Assembly (NCBI RefSeq): GCF_943788075.1 | Contig: NZ_CALSOW010000001.1 | Coordinates: 293,128-357,127 of the forward strand | DNA: 64,000 bases | Direction of reading: 5' to 3' | DNA from: an uncultured Candidatus Pelagibacter sp. | GTDB lineage: Bacteria; Pseudomonadota; Alphaproteobacteria; Pelagibacterales; Pelagibacteraceae | In this document: piece after piece, positions 44,797 through 57,410 of the stretch | How the letters are laid out: the number at the start of each line of letters is the position of its first letter | Numbering within the stretch: position 1 is the stretch's first letter | The notes under the pieces: generated by a model | The model's input: the letters and a program-made list of their open reading frames with translations, nothing else | Database searches by the model: none | Told to the model about the DNA's origin: nothing | Program-made: the position numbers and the translations under genes

Positions 44797-45536
44797 ATAA
44801 TTAGTTTAAGCTCTTTTATTATTATTTTAAGCCATCTTTGACTTGATAAACTGTGATCACCATTATTAATAATAACTAATTTTTTTTTTGCTTTTTGAAA
44901 TAGTTTTAAAATTTTTCTTGAATAAGAAACAGGCACTACCTCATCTTTTTGACCATGAACCATGGTAACATTTATTTTTGAATTTATTTTTTTGTTTAAA
45001 ACCTTATTTTTTCTTCCATCTTTTATTAATTGAAAAGTAATTGGATATTCATAATTACCATGTTTCAATTGCAATATTCCTTTCTGAATAGTTTCAGACT
45101 TCATTTTTTTTGTGAATTTTTTCCACATCAAGTTTTCTAAAAATTCTGGTGCAGAGCCAATACCTAAAAATCCTTTTATTTGACTTTTAAATTTTTGAAA
45201 TTGTTTAAGTGCTAACCACGCACCCATACTTGAACCAACGACAGTAAAGTCATTTTTCTTTACAAATTTTTTAATAAGAGTTGAAGTTTCATTACTCCAT
45301 TTTGTAATATTGCCATTTGTAAATTTTCCTGATGATTTTCCGTGTCCAGAATATTCAAGAGCTAAAAAACTAAGTTTATTTTTTTTTGCAAATTTTAAAA
45401 AAGTATTTGGTTTTTTTCCCTCTAAATTAGACATAAAGCCATGTAAAAAAACAATAAAAGGAGCACCTTTGTGAATGTTGCAAATAAATCTTATTTTCTT
45501 ACTTTTTGAGATTTTGTGATATTTGAAGTGAGTCAT
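44793..45536 (-). CDS. Alpha/beta-fold hydrolase
   Basis: A 247-residue serine hydrolase. It has FLHGFMSNLEG (about 29-39), the nucleophile elbow VVGSSMGAWLAL (about 97-108), the acid HGQKDEVVPVSYS (about 193-205) and a catalytic His in NNGDHSLS (about 227-234). It is like YqiA/RsmX-type palmitoyl-esterase or RutD-like cytoplasmic esterases; the substrate is not defined. It is divergent from a glycosyltransferase with 42 bases between starts and convergent with gltB. Confidence 0.82.
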   Translation of the reverse strand: MTHFKYHKISKSKKIRFICNIHKGAPFIVFLHGFMSNLEGKKPNTFLKFAKKNKLSFLALEYSGHGKSSGKFTNGNITKWSNETSTLIKKFVKKNDFTVVGSSMGAWLALKQFQKFKSQIKGFLGIGSAPEFLENLMWKKFTKKMKSETIQKGILQLKHGNYEYPITFQLIKDGRKNKVLNKKINSKINVTMVHGQKDEVVPVSYSRKILKLFQKAKKKLVIINNGDHSLSSQRWLKIIIKELKLII

Positions 45537-45578
45537 AATCGTTTATATGTTTATTCTAATATTATATAGTCATATCAA

Positions 45579-46733
45579 ATGTCATCTAATTTAAAAGTTT
45601 TACAAGTTATACCAAAATTAGGTTATGGAGGAGCAGAAACAGGTTGCTATGACATCGCTCATTATTTGCCAGAAAATGATTGTGAATCTTATATTGTCAC
45701 TAGTGGAGGAGAACTTCTTAAATTTATTGACAAAAAAAAAGTAAAAATAATTAAACTTCCTGTTCATAGTAAAAATCCACTTATTATTTTTATTAATTTT
45801 TTAGCTTTAGTTGCCATTATACTTATTAAAAATATTTCAATTATTCATGCTAGAAGCAGAGCTCCTGCTTGGTCATGTTTGTTTGCAGCCAAAATTACTG
45901 GCAGAAAATTCGTTACTACTTTTCATGGGACTTATAATTTTAGTAGTAAAATTAAAAAATTTTACAATTCTGTAATGGTTAGGTCTGATTTAATTATAGC
46001 AGGGTCTAATTTCATTTTTTCTCATATCAAAGAAAATTATACAAAGTATCTTGATGCTAAAAAAAAACTTTTAGTTATCTTCAGAGGAATTAATGTTGAT
46101 TATTTTGAACCAACAACCAAATTAGATGTTGATGAAAAAAAACTATTAAAAAAATGGCAAATAGAAAAAGATAAAAAGATAATTCTTTTACCTGGGAGAC
46201 TAACAGAATGGAAAGGACAAGAAGTTTTTATAGAAGCTATTAATTTAGTAAATATTGAACTTGGGTATCAGGCTTTTTACGCTGTAATACTTGGAAGTAA
46301 TCAAGGTAGAGATCTATATAAAAAAAAACTTATCAGACTTACCGAGCAACATAGATTAAATAATCAGGTAAAATTTATAGATCATTGTGATGATATGGCT
46401 TTAGCTTACAAAGTTTCAGATATAGTGATATCAGCATCAATTGAGCCCGAGGCTTTTGGAAGAGTTGCTGTTGAAGCTCAATCGATGGAAAAACCAATAA
46501 TTGCAAGTGATATTGGTGGGTCAAATGAAACTGTAATTGATGAAAAAACAGGTTTTTTATTCGAGTCTAACAACACAAAATCATTAAGTAAAAAAATTTT
46601 AAAAGTACTTTCTATGGATGAAGCATCATTACAATCGATAGGTAAAGAAGGAAGAAAAAACATAATTCAAAAATTTAATGTTGAAAAAATGTGCTTTTCT
46701 ACTTATTCAGAGTATAAAAGAATATTAAATTAA
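45579..46733 (+). CDS. GT4-family glycosyltransferase
   Basis: A 384-residue GT-B enzyme. The acceptor half starts QVIPKLGYGGAETGCYDIAH (about 9-28). The donor half has LLPGRLTEWKGQEVFIEA (about 204-221) and the E-x7-E motif within EPEAFGRVAVEAQSMEKPI (about 288-306). It transfers a sugar from a nucleotide donor, probably in LPS or other surface glycan synthesis. It is upstream of and coupled (TAATG) to thrS, which is functionally unrelated. A TATAGT at 45565-45570 ends 8 bases before the ATG, so the mRNA may be leaderless. Confidence 0.88.
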   Translation: MSSNLKVLQVIPKLGYGGAETGCYDIAHYLPENDCESYIVTSGGELLKFIDKKKVKIIKLPVHSKNPLIIFINFLALVAIILIKNISIIHARSRAPAWSCLFAAKITGRKFVTTFHGTYNFSSKIKKFYNSVMVRSDLIIAGSNFIFSHIKENYTKYLDAKKKLLVIFRGINVDYFEPTTKLDVDEKKLLKKWQIEKDKKIILLPGRLTEWKGQEVFIEAINLVNIELGYQAFYAVILGSNQGRDLYKKKLIRLTEQHRLNNQVKFIDHCDDMALAYKVSDIVISASIEPEAFGRVAVEAQSMEKPIIASDIGGSNETVIDEKTGFLFESNNTKSLSKKILKVLSMDEASLQSIGKEGRKNIIQKFNVEKMCFSTYSEYKRILN

Positions 46734-48649
46734 TGCCTATAATTACATTACCAGATGGAAATAACTTAACATTTCCAGACAAAGTTACAGGTCTAGATGT
46801 AGCTGAAAAAATTAGTAAGTCACTTGCCAAACAAGCTATGGTTATAAGCGTTGATGGTAATTTAAAAGATTTAGATTTCTTAATAGAAAAAGATTGTTCT
46901 ATAAAAATTTTTACATCAAAAAATCCTGAGGGATTAGAAACTATAAGACACGATACAGCACATATATTAGCAATGGCTGTACAAGAATTGTTTCCAGGAA
47001 CACAAGTTACTATTGGTCCAGTTATCGAAAGTGGTTTCTACTATGATTTCGCAAGAAAAGAACCTTTTACAGAAGATGATTTAGAAAAAATTGAAAATAA
47101 GATGAAAGAAATTGTGGATAGAAATGAAATCACAAAAAGAGAAGTTTGGGAGAGAAACAAAGCTATTTCACATTTTAAAGAAAAAGGAGAAACTTATAAA
47201 GCAGAATTAATTGAAGCAATCCCAGAAAATGAAGATGTGTCCATCTATTTTCATGGTGAATGGCATGACCTATGTAGAGGACCACATCTTTCTTCAACAG
47301 GTAAAATTGGAAAATTTTTTAAACTTACAAAAGTTTCAGGAGCTTACTGGAGAGGTGACTCTAATAATGAAATGTTGCAAAGAATATATGGTACAAGCTG
47401 GGCAACACAAAAAGATCTAGATGAATACTTGAAAAGAATAGAAGAAGCTGAAAAAAGAGATCATCGAAAACTTGGTAAAGAAATGGATTTGTTTCATTTT
47501 AGAGAAGAAAGTCCAGGCTCAGTATTCTGGCACGAAAAAGGTTGGGCTTTATTTCAAAAATTGATTAATTATATGAGAGGCAGACAAGATGCTGCTGGTT
47601 ACAAAGAGGTTAATACACCAGAGATATTAGATAGACAATTGTGGGAAAAATCTGGTCATTGGGAAAAATACGGTGAAAATATGTACACATCAGAAACTCC
47701 AGACGAAAAAATATTTGCGATTAAACCCATGAATTGTCCTGGCCATATTCAGGTATTTAATCAAGGTTTGAAAAGTTATAGAGATCTTCCTTTACGTATA
47801 ACTGAATTTGGAAAAGTACATCGTTATGAACCATCTGGAGCACTCCATGGTTTATTAAGAGTAAGAGCATTCACTCAAGATGATGCTCATATATTTTGTT
47901 CAGAGGACCAAATTACAAGTGAATGTTTAGAAGTAACTAATTTAATTTTAGATATTTATAAAGATTTAGGTTTTGAAAATGTAATTTTAAAATATGCAGA
48001 TAGACCAGACGTAAGAGTTGGTGGAGATGAAGTTTGGGACAAAGCGGAGGCTTCATTACTTGAAGCAGTTAAAGCATCTAAGTTAGAATATAGTATTAAT
48101 AAGGGTGAGGGTGCATTTTATGGTCCAAAAATTGAATTTGTACTAAGAGATGCAATTGGTAGAGATTGGCAGTGCGGAACTTTGCAAGTTGATTTGAATT
48201 TACCAGGAAGATTAGATGCTTCTTATGTTGATAAAGATGGAACTAAAAAAGTACCTGTTATGCTTCATCGTGCGCTATTTGGTTCTTTAGAAAGATTTAT
48301 AGGAATCCTTATAGAAAATTATGCTGGCAAATTTCCTTTTTGGATATCTCCATTACAAACTGTTGTGATACCAATATCTGAAGAATTTGATGATTACGCT
48401 ATTGAAGTATCAAAAAAAATTAAACAAGCAGGTATTAGTTCAAACGTTGATTTAAAAAAACATAATTTAAATTACAAAATAAGAGATCATTCATTAGCAA
48501 AAATACCTCTTTTATTAATTTGTGGTAAAAAAGAAGTTGACTCTAACTCGGTAACGATTAGAAGATTAGACTCGAACAAACAAGAAAATATGGATTTAAA
48601 TTTATTCTTAAAAACTTTCTCTGCTTTAAATAAAGCATCCTCAAATTAA
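46733..48649 (+). CDS. thrS: Threonyl-tRNA synthetase
   Basis: A 638-residue class II synthetase. It begins with a TGS domain (ITLPDGNNLTFPDKVTGLDV), then the editing domain with HDTAHILAMAVQELFPG (about 75-91) and YDFARKEPFT. In the catalytic core MNCPGHIQVF (zinc Cys), EFGKVHRYEPSGALHGLLRV and RDWQCGTLQVDLNLPGR are clear, followed by the anticodon-binding domain. Starts by TAATG overlap with the glycosyltransferase; infC follows with no gap. Confidence 0.97.
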   Translation: MPIITLPDGNNLTFPDKVTGLDVAEKISKSLAKQAMVISVDGNLKDLDFLIEKDCSIKIFTSKNPEGLETIRHDTAHILAMAVQELFPGTQVTIGPVIESGFYYDFARKEPFTEDDLEKIENKMKEIVDRNEITKREVWERNKAISHFKEKGETYKAELIEAIPENEDVSIYFHGEWHDLCRGPHLSSTGKIGKFFKLTKVSGAYWRGDSNNEMLQRIYGTSWATQKDLDEYLKRIEEAEKRDHRKLGKEMDLFHFREESPGSVFWHEKGWALFQKLINYMRGRQDAAGYKEVNTPEILDRQLWEKSGHWEKYGENMYTSETPDEKIFAIKPMNCPGHIQVFNQGLKSYRDLPLRITEFGKVHRYEPSGALHGLLRVRAFTQDDAHIFCSEDQITSECLEVTNLILDIYKDLGFENVILKYADRPDVRVGGDEVWDKAEASLLEAVKASKLEYSINKGEGAFYGPKIEFVLRDAIGRDWQCGTLQVDLNLPGRLDASYVDKDGTKKVPVMLHRALFGSLERFIGILIENYAGKFPFWISPLQTVVIPISEEFDDYAIEVSKKIKQAGISSNVDLKKHNLNYKIRDHSLAKIPLLLICGKKEVDSNSVTIRRLDSNKQENMDLNLFLKTFSALNKASSN

Positions 48650-49195
48650 GTGGCAGATTTTAAACAAAATTACTTTCAAAGAAGAACAAAAGACAGAGGT
48701 CCTAGGTCTAACAATAGAATCTCATCTCCTGATGTTCAGGTTATAGCAAGTGATGGTGAAAATCTTGGTGTAATGAATACCAATGAAGCAATCTCAATGG
48801 CAAAAAATCAGGGATTGGATTTAATAGAAATAGCAGCTAATGCAAATCCACCTGTTTGTAAAATTATGGATATGGGTAAGTTTAAATATGATGCTCAAAA
48901 GAAAGCAAATATTGCAAAGAAAAAACAAAAAATTGTTTTATTAAAAGAAATTAAAATGAGACCTGTAACAGAAACTCATGATTATGATTTTAAGGTTAAA
49001 AATGCAAAAAAATTTATAGCCAAAGGGGATAAAGTAAAATTTACTGTAAGATTCAAAGGTCGTGAATTACAACATTCTCATTTAGGAAAAGAATTGATGG
49101 ATAAGATCAAAGAGGACATGAAGGATATTGGTAAGGTAGAATTGCACCCTAAGTTTGATGGTAAGCAAATGATCATGGTAATTCAGCCTTTATAG
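48650..49195 (+). CDS. infC: Translation initiation factor IF-3
   Basis: A 181-residue protein. It starts at a GTG directly after the thrS stop (TAAGTG), giving VADFKQNYFQRR. The N-terminal domain has ISSPDVQVIASDGENLGVM and the linker/C-terminal domain KIMDMGKFKYDAQKKA to VKFTVRFKGRELQHSHLG (about 122-139). IF-3 prevents premature subunit joining and checks initiator tRNA. Rare start codons are a family habit (AUU in Escherichia coli) linked to autoregulation; GTG here may be a milder form. Order infC-rpmI-rplT is classical. Confidence 0.95.
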   Translation: MADFKQNYFQRRTKDRGPRSNNRISSPDVQVIASDGENLGVMNTNEAISMAKNQGLDLIEIAANANPPVCKIMDMGKFKYDAQKKANIAKKKQKIVLLKEIKMRPVTETHDYDFKVKNAKKFIAKGDKVKFTVRFKGRELQHSHLGKELMDKIKEDMKDIGKVELHPKFDGKQMIMVIQPL

Positions 49196-49248
49196 GCCTT
49201 AATATAGGTTGTAAATTTATATCAATCTTTGTATAACACCGCAGAATT

Positions 49249-49455
49249 ATGCCAAAATTAAAAACAAAAAGCTCAGCAAAAAAAAGATTTAAGATATCTG
49301 CTAAGGGTAAAGTAATGACTGCCCAAGCTGGCAAAAGACACGGCATGATTAAAAGAACGAATTCTCAAATAAGAAAATTAAGAGGCACAACAACTATGTC
49401 TAAACAAGATAGCAAAATTGTTAAATCATACATGCCCTACAGTTTAAGAGGTTAA
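49249..49455 (+). CDS. rpmI: 50S ribosomal protein L35
   Basis: A 68-residue basic protein, [20 protein letters not shown] to PYSLRG, matching L35 in full. It is 53 bases after infC and 2 before rplT. The short gap could house an L20-dependent control site by analogy with other bacteria, but no structure is obvious. Confidence 0.97.
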   Translation: MPKLKTKSSAKKRFKISAKGKVMTAQAGKRHGMIKRTNSQIRKLRGTTTMSKQDSKIVKSYMPYSLRG

Positions 49456-49457
49456 TA

Positions 49458-49814
49458 ATGGCAAGAGTAAAAAGAGGCGTAACTAGTAAAGCAAAACATA
49501 AAAAAGTTTTAAAAGCTGTCAAAGGTCAATGGGGCAGAAGAAAAAATACAATCAGAGTCGCTAAGCAAGCAATGGAAAAAGCGATGCAATATGCTTATAG
49601 AGATAGAAGAAATAAAAAAAGAGATTTTAAATCTTTGTGGATACAAAGAATCAATGCTGGTGTTAGAGCTGAAGGCCTAACTTATTCCAAGTTCATTAAT
49701 GGTCTTAGCAAATGTGGCATTACAATAGATAGAAAAATACTTGCAGAAATAGCTTACGATAGCCCTGAAGCCTTTAAAACTATTGTTCAAAAAGCACAAT
49801 CTGCTTTAAATTAA
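49458..49814 (+). CDS. rplT: 50S ribosomal protein L20
   Basis: A 118-residue protein beginning [20 protein letters not shown] and including [28 protein letters not shown] sequence (about 46-70), the L20 signature. An early 50S assembly protein, and in several bacteria a repressor of its own operon. It follows rpmI by 2 bases. Confidence 0.97.
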   Translation: MARVKRGVTSKAKHKKVLKAVKGQWGRRKNTIRVAKQAMEKAMQYAYRDRRNKKRDFKSLWIQRINAGVRAEGLTYSKFINGLSKCGITIDRKILAEIAYDSPEAFKTIVQKAQSALN

Positions 49815-49843
49815 TCTTCACTATTGTTTTTCGCAGGTGAAGA
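49815..49843 (+). other. Hairpin between rplT and pheS
   Basis: TCTTCAC (49815-49821) can pair with GTGAAGA (49837-49843) around a 15-base loop in the 43-base rplT-pheS gap. No T run follows, so it is not an intrinsic terminator; it might stabilise or process the transcript. Weakly supported. Confidence 0.3.
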
Positions 49844-49857
49844 AATAATCTCTTAAA

Positions 49858-50925
49858 ATGTCAGATATTAAAAAAATCAAAGATGAATATCTTGCAAAGC
49901 TAAACGAGCAATTAGATTTAAATTTAATTAATCAAATAAAAACAGATTTATTTGGCAAAAATGGTCTGATCAGTAATCAATTTAAACAACTTGGAAAAAT
50001 TCCAGAAGAAGAAAGAAAAAAATTTGCTTCAGATTTAAATATTATAAAAGATGAATTACAAAATTTAATTGCCTTTAAAATTGAAGAGATTGAAAAAAAA
50101 GAGATCAATCAAAAATTAGAAAAAGAAAAAATTGATATTACATTGCCTGAGCGTCCAGTCCCTCAAGGTAAGATACATCCTGTTTCACAAGTAATTGATG
50201 AGATCTCTTCTATTTTTTCAGAAATAGGTTTTAGTATTGAAGAAGGACCAGATGTTGAAAATGAATATAATAATTTTACAGCACTGAATACCCCTGACAA
50301 CCATCCTGCAAGAGATATGCATGATACTTTTTATTTAGATGAGAAAAAAGAGCTGTTGTTAAGAACTCATACTTCACCAGTTCAAATTAGAACTATGTTA
50401 AACGACAAACCTCCTTTTAAAATAATTGCTCCAGGTAGAACTTACAGATCTGATAGTGATCAAACTCATGCACCAATGTTTCATCAAGTAGAGGGTTTAC
50501 ATATAGATAAAAATATTAATATGGGACATCTAAAAGGATGTTTAAATTATTTTATTAAAGAATTTTTTGAAGTTGATAAGATAAAAATGAGATTTAGACC
50601 TAGCCATTTTCCTTTTACAGAACCATCAGCCGAAGTAGATATTGGTTATGAAGTAAAAAATGGAAAAATAATTATTGGTGAGGGAGACAAATGGTTGGAA
50701 GTTTTAGGCTGTGGAATGGTTCATCCAAATGTGCTTAAAAATGTAAATGTTAATCCAGATGAGTTTCAAGGTTATGCATTTGGAATTGGAATAGATCGAT
50801 TAGCAATGCTCAAGTATGGAATTAATGATTTAAGAGCCTTTTTTGATTGTGATTATAGATGGTTAAGTCAATTTGGATTCGACCCAATTGATGTACCTTC
50901 AAGTTATAGAGGTTTAAGCAGATGA
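49858..50925 (+). CDS. pheS: Phenylalanyl-tRNA synthetase alpha subunit
   Basis: A 355-residue class II subunit. The N-terminal coiled coil (about 1-95) is rich in Lys/Glu. [41 protein letters not shown] (20-residue core motif 2) and [18 protein letters not shown] motif 3 (here [14 protein letters not shown]) follow. It provides the Phe-activating site of the alpha2beta2 enzyme. Overlaps pheT by 4 bases (ATGA). Confidence 0.96.
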   Translation: MSDIKKIKDEYLAKLNEQLDLNLINQIKTDLFGKNGLISNQFKQLGKIPEEERKKFASDLNIIKDELQNLIAFKIEEIEKKEINQKLEKEKIDITLPERPVPQGKIHPVSQVIDEISSIFSEIGFSIEEGPDVENEYNNFTALNTPDNHPARDMHDTFYLDEKKELLLRTHTSPVQIRTMLNDKPPFKIIAPGRTYRSDSDQTHAPMFHQVEGLHIDKNINMGHLKGCLNYFIKEFFEVDKIKMRFRPSHFPFTEPSAEVDIGYEVKNGKIIIGEGDKWLEVLGCGMVHPNVLKNVNVNPDEFQGYAFGIGIDRLAMLKYGINDLRAFFDCDYRWLSQFGFDPIDVPSSYRGLSR

Positions 50926-53330
50926 AGATTACAACAGATTGGCTAAAAGATCATCTAGACACAGATTTTAATGAAAATCAGATAATAGATAAACTTACTG
51001 ATGTTGGTTTAGAAGTTGAAAGTGTTGAAAAACAATCTGGTGAACTTGATAGTTTTGTAGTTGCAAAAATTATTAAAGCAGAGAAACACCCTAACGCAGA
51101 CAGACTAAGAGTTTGCGATGTAGATATTGGATCGGGAAACCTTATAAAAGTTGTATGTGGAGCTCCTAATGCTAAAGATGGTTTAATTACAATTTATGCT
51201 CCACCTGGTGCGATTGTTCCAAAAAATCAAACGAAACTAGTAGTAAGTAAAATCCGAGGTGTTACCTCATATGGAATGCTATGTTCAGAGTCAGAATTAA
51301 ACATATCAGATGAAAGTGATGGAATTACTGAACTTCCATTAGACAAATTTGAAAACAAAATTGGAAAAAGTTATTTTCCAAAAAACAATTCTAATGTGAT
51401 TGATATATCGATTACTCCAAATCGAGCAGATTGTTTGGGAATACGTGGTATAGCTAGAGATCTGGCTGCTGCTGGCTCAGGGACATTAAAAAATTTAAAA
51501 GTAAATAAACTTTTACAAGAAGAAAAACAGACAGTTAATGTCAAAATTGAAGATGAGGAAGAACAAGCTTGTACAGTATTTGGTAGTTGTTTAATTACTG
51601 GAGTTAAAAATACTGAGAGTCCAGAATGGCTTAAGGAAAAAATCATTTCTATAGGTCAAAAACCAATTTCAGCTATTGTAGATATAACAAACTATGTAAT
51701 GTTTGATTTAAATAGACCATTACATGCTTATGATGTTGGCAAAATTGATAAAGGAATAGTTGTTAGAAACTCAAAAAAAAATGAGACTTTTAAAGCTTTA
51801 GATAATAAGGATTATAAACTTGAAGATGGAATGTGTGTAATATCTGATGCCTCAGGTGTCCTAGGATTAGGAGGAATAATTGGTGGAACTAGATCAGGTA
51901 CTGAATTAGATACAAAAAATGTATTAATTGAGTCAGCATACTTTTCTCCAAGATCGATTAGAAAATCATCAAAAATTTTGAATATAGATACAGATGCTAA
52001 ATTTAGATTTGAAAGAGGAATAGACCCGTTATCAATTGAGCAAGGATTAGAAAAAGCTGCAGGCTTAATTAAAGAAATTTGTGGTGGAAAAATAAGTCAA
52101 TTTGACGTTCAAAAAATCAAAGATTATAAAAAAGAATCTTTAAAATTTGACCCGTCTTTATTTGAAAAAGTTACAGGTATTAAGATTGAAAATTCAGAAA
52201 TTGAAAAAATTTTAAATAAACTTGGATTTGAAGTTAAAGAAATCGAAAAATCATTTGAATTAAAAATTCCAACTTGGCGACCGGATATTTTTCAGTCAAT
52301 AGATGTTGTGGAAGAACTAGTTAGAATCAAGGGTTATGATAAAATCAAACTGATTGAACCTAAAAAGATTCGAGAGAAACCAACATTAAATAAAAAGCAA
52401 AGATTATTTCATTTTTTACAAAGAGCTGTCGCTTCAAAAGGTTACTTAGAAGCTATTACATGGTCTTTTACTGATAGCAGGATTAACCAATTGTTTATTG
52501 AAAATAATAAAGAAATTAAAATAGTTAATCCAATAAGCTCAGATTTAGATGTTTTGAGAAGCTCAATTTTTTCTAATTTGATAATTCATTTAAATAAAAA
52601 TTTAGATAGAGGATTTAAAGATTTATCAATATTTGAGATAGGTCCTGCATTTTTTGGTGAAAAACCAGGAGATCAGCAAACAGTAATTGGGGGGTTAAAA
52701 TCTGGAAAATTTTCTAGACAAAATTGGTTAGAAAAAGAGAGATTAGTAGATGTTTATGACGTTAAAAGTGATGTTGTTCAAAGCTTAATGGAAGCAGGAT
52801 ATGATAAAGATAAATTGTATTTTGATACAGAAACACCAAATTATTATCATCCTGGAAAATCAGGTAGAGTATTTCTAAATAGGGGTAAAGAAAAAGTAGT
52901 AGCTTTTTTTGGTGATATTCATCCAAGTATTCTAAAAAAAATAGATATCAAAGTTGAAGCATTGGTAGGGTTTGAAATTTTTTTAGATAACATTAAGCAA
53001 CCAAAAAAATCACTAAAAGATCAAAAAACAAATTTTAAATTTTCTGATTTCCAAAAATCTGAGCGAGATTTTGCTTTTATCCTAGATAAAGGGTTTCCTG
53101 TCCAAGAACTTATAGAGGTTATCTCTAATGTGGATAAAAATTTGATTAAATCAGTTAAAGTTTTTGATGTTTACGAAGGTAACAATATTCCAGAAAATAA
53201 AAAATCAATTGCTTTAAATGTAACCATACAGTCTTCTGAAAAAACCTTATCAGAAGATGATTTAAATAAGATAAATCAATCAATTATCTCTACAGTAGAG
53301 TCAAAAATAGACGCTAAAATAAGATCGTAG
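50922..53330 (+). CDS. pheT: Phenylalanyl-tRNA synthetase beta subunit
   Basis: An 802-residue subunit. The N-terminal tRNA-binding OB domain reads [20 protein letters not shown] (about 46-65). The B3/B4 editing domain has [19 protein letters not shown], the B5 domain is around 400-475, and the C-terminal ferredoxin-fold anticodon-binding domain ends about 708-802 ([20 protein letters not shown]). Full length. Overlaps pheS and is 2 bases from lepA. Confidence 0.96.
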   Translation: MKITTDWLKDHLDTDFNENQIIDKLTDVGLEVESVEKQSGELDSFVVAKIIKAEKHPNADRLRVCDVDIGSGNLIKVVCGAPNAKDGLITIYAPPGAIVPKNQTKLVVSKIRGVTSYGMLCSESELNISDESDGITELPLDKFENKIGKSYFPKNNSNVIDISITPNRADCLGIRGIARDLAAAGSGTLKNLKVNKLLQEEKQTVNVKIEDEEEQACTVFGSCLITGVKNTESPEWLKEKIISIGQKPISAIVDITNYVMFDLNRPLHAYDVGKIDKGIVVRNSKKNETFKALDNKDYKLEDGMCVISDASGVLGLGGIIGGTRSGTELDTKNVLIESAYFSPRSIRKSSKILNIDTDAKFRFERGIDPLSIEQGLEKAAGLIKEICGGKISQFDVQKIKDYKKESLKFDPSLFEKVTGIKIENSEIEKILNKLGFEVKEIEKSFELKIPTWRPDIFQSIDVVEELVRIKGYDKIKLIEPKKIREKPTLNKKQRLFHFLQRAVASKGYLEAITWSFTDSRINQLFIENNKEIKIVNPISSDLDVLRSSIFSNLIIHLNKNLDRGFKDLSIFEIGPAFFGEKPGDQQTVIGGLKSGKFSRQNWLEKERLVDVYDVKSDVVQSLMEAGYDKDKLYFDTETPNYYHPGKSGRVFLNRGKEKVVAFFGDIHPSILKKIDIKVEALVGFEIFLDNIKQPKKSLKDQKTNFKFSDFQKSERDFAFILDKGFPVQELIEVISNVDKNLIKSVKVFDVYEGNNIPENKKSIALNVTIQSSEKTLSEDDLNKINQSIISTVESKIDAKIRS

Positions 53331-53332
53331 TA

Positions 53333-55141
53333 ATGACAAACATTGATCACATTAGAAATTTTGCAATCATTGCTCATATTGATCATGGTAAATCAACAAT
53401 AGCAGATAGAATTATTCATAGCTGTGGTGGATTGACTGAAAGAGAAATGAAGGCGCAGGTTTTAGACTCGATGGATATTGAGCGTGAAAGAGGTATTACA
53501 ATCAAAGCTCAGACAGTAAAGCTTAATTACAAAGCCAAAGATGGTAAAAATTATATCTTAAATATTATTGATACACCAGGTCATGTAGATTTTAGTTATG
53601 AGGTTAGTAGATCTCTTTATGCTTGTGAGGGCTCGATTTTAATAGTTGATAGCACTCAAGGAGTAGAAGCCCAAACACTTGCAAATGTATATCAAGCTTT
53701 AGATATAGATCATGAGATAGTACCAGTTTTAAATAAAGTAGATCTTCCAGCTTCAGATTTAGATAGAACAAAAAAACAAATCGAGGAAGTAATAGGTATA
53801 GATACAGAAAGTGCAATTCCTTGTTCGGGTAAAACAGGAGAAGGCATTGACGATATTTTGGAACAAATTATTACAGCTTTACCTGGCCCAAGAGGTGAAA
53901 GTTTAGGAGATTTGAAGTGCTTATTAGTTGATAGTTGGTACGATACCTACTTAGGAGTCGTTATTCTAGTTAGAGTTATTGATGGAAAGATTTCAAAAAA
54001 TATGAAAATTAAAATGATGTCAACTAATCAAGAATATATTGTTGAAAAAGTAGGTGTATTTACTCCAAAAGCTACAGATATCAACGAATTAAATGCTGGA
54101 GAAATAGGTTTTATAACAACTGGAATAAAAGTTTTATCAGAAACAAAAGTTGGTGACACTATATGTGATGCTGCAAAACCTTTAACAGAAGCGCTTCCTG
54201 GTTTTAAACCTAGTAAGCCTGTTGTTTTCTGTGGTTTATTTCCAGTAGATAGTTCTGAATATCAAAAATTAAAAGATGGTTTAGCCAAACTACAATTGAA
54301 TGATGCAAGTTTTTCATTTGAGCCTGAATCATCTTCAGCATTAGGACTAGGTTTCAGATGTGGGTTTTTAGGATTGCTTCATTTAGAAATTGTTACAGAA
54401 AGATTAGAAAGAGAATTTGATGTAAACTTGTTAACAACAACTCCAGGGGTAGTATATAAAGTTTATATGAATAGTGGAGATATAATTGATCTCCAAAATC
54501 CATCAAGTTTACCAGATCCAACTTTAATTAAGTTAATTGAAGAGCCTTGGATAAAAGCAACAATAATTACCCCAGATGAATATTTGGGCTCAATTATGAA
54601 AATGTGCCAGGATAAAAGAGGAATACAAACCAATTTAAGTTATTCAGGAAATAGGGCTGTTGTAAATTATGAATTACCCTTAAACGAAGTAGTTTTTGAT
54701 TTTAATGATCGTTTAAAATCTATGACAAGTGGATACGCTAGTTTTGATTATGAAATTATTGAACATAGAGAAGGAGATTTAGTAAAACTTGGAATTTTAG
54801 TTAATGCTGAGCCAGTGGATGCTTTAGCAATGATGATCCATAAAGATTTTGCTCAAAGAACTGGAAGAGAAGTTTGTGAAAAACTAAAAGATTTAATACC
54901 AAGACATAATTTTATGATACCTGTTCAAGCTGCAATTGGAGGAAAGATAATAGCTAGAGAAACTATTAAAGGTTTTAAAAAAGATGTTTTAACTAAAATT
55001 CATGGTGGTGGAGCTACAGACCGAAAAAGAAAACTTCTTGAAAAACAAAAAAAGGGTAAGGCTAGATCAAAACAATTTGGAAGAGTAGAAATTCCTCAGG
55101 AGGCATTTATTGGTGTTCTCAAGATTTCAAAAGAAAAATAA
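53333..55141 (+). CDS. lepA: Elongation factor 4 (LepA GTPase)
   Basis: A 602-residue translational GTPase. G1 is [14 protein letters not shown] (about 14-27), switch [16 protein letters not shown] (about 80-93) and G4 NKVDLPASD (about 133-141). The LepA-specific C-terminal domain includes [20 protein letters not shown]. It acts on stalled or back-translocating ribosomes and helps 30S assembly. It lies 2 bases after pheT; tRNA-Ser begins 3 bases after the stop, so they probably share a transcript. Confidence 0.97.
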   Translation: MTNIDHIRNFAIIAHIDHGKSTIADRIIHSCGGLTEREMKAQVLDSMDIERERGITIKAQTVKLNYKAKDGKNYILNIIDTPGHVDFSYEVSRSLYACEGSILIVDSTQGVEAQTLANVYQALDIDHEIVPVLNKVDLPASDLDRTKKQIEEVIGIDTESAIPCSGKTGEGIDDILEQIITALPGPRGESLGDLKCLLVDSWYDTYLGVVILVRVIDGKISKNMKIKMMSTNQEYIVEKVGVFTPKATDINELNAGEIGFITTGIKVLSETKVGDTICDAAKPLTEALPGFKPSKPVVFCGLFPVDSSEYQKLKDGLAKLQLNDASFSFEPESSSALGLGFRCGFLGLLHLEIVTERLEREFDVNLLTTTPGVVYKVYMNSGDIIDLQNPSSLPDPTLIKLIEEPWIKATIITPDEYLGSIMKMCQDKRGIQTNLSYSGNRAVVNYELPLNEVVFDFNDRLKSMTSGYASFDYEIIEHREGDLVKLGILVNAEPVDALAMMIHKDFAQRTGREVCEKLKDLIPRHNFMIPVQAAIGGKIIARETIKGFKKDVLTKIHGGGATDRKRKLLEKQKKGKARSKQFGRVEIPQEAFIGVLKISKEK

Positions 55142-55143
55142 TT

Positions 55144-55233
55144 GGAGAGGTGGCCGAGTGGTTGAAGGCGCACGCTTGGAAAGCGTGTAAAGGAGCAATC
55201 CTTTCATGGGTTCGAATCCCATTCTCTCCGCCA
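55144..55233 (+). tRNA. tRNA-Ser (anticodon GGA)
   Basis: Acceptor GGAGAGG pairs with TCTCTCC (last pair G-U), discriminator G, and encoded CCA (55231-55233). The D arm is GGCCGAGTGGTTGAAGGC; the anticodon stem CACGC/GCGTG encloses TTGGAAA, so the anticodon is GGA. There is a long variable arm (AAAGGAGCAATCCTTT) as in serine tRNAs, then a T arm TGGG TTCGAAT CCCA. Directly downstream of lepA. Confidence 0.97.
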
Positions 55234-55299
55234 TCAAATAAGCCTTTATTTATAGTATTAATTAACCCATTTTGACTCAATTAAGTGAAGATAAATCAG

Positions 55300-55324
55300 C
55301 ATTTTTTATAAAAAATGTTATAAT
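55300..55324 (+). promoter_or_regulatory. gyrB promoter region with an 18-base AT palindrome
   Basis: CATTTTTTATAAAAAATG (55300-55317) is a perfect 18-base palindrome that abuts a consensus -10, TATAAT, at 55319-55324. The gyrB ATG is at 55348. No good -35 is seen at 17 bases; TTGACT lies further upstream at 55272-55277. The palindrome may be an operator, a supercoiling-sensitive element or a weak terminator for tRNA-Ser. Confidence 0.42.
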
Positions 55325-55344
55325 TTTTTTTTCCAAAAATTTAA

Positions 55345-57408
<2,064 letters not shown>

Positions 57409-57410
57409 TA

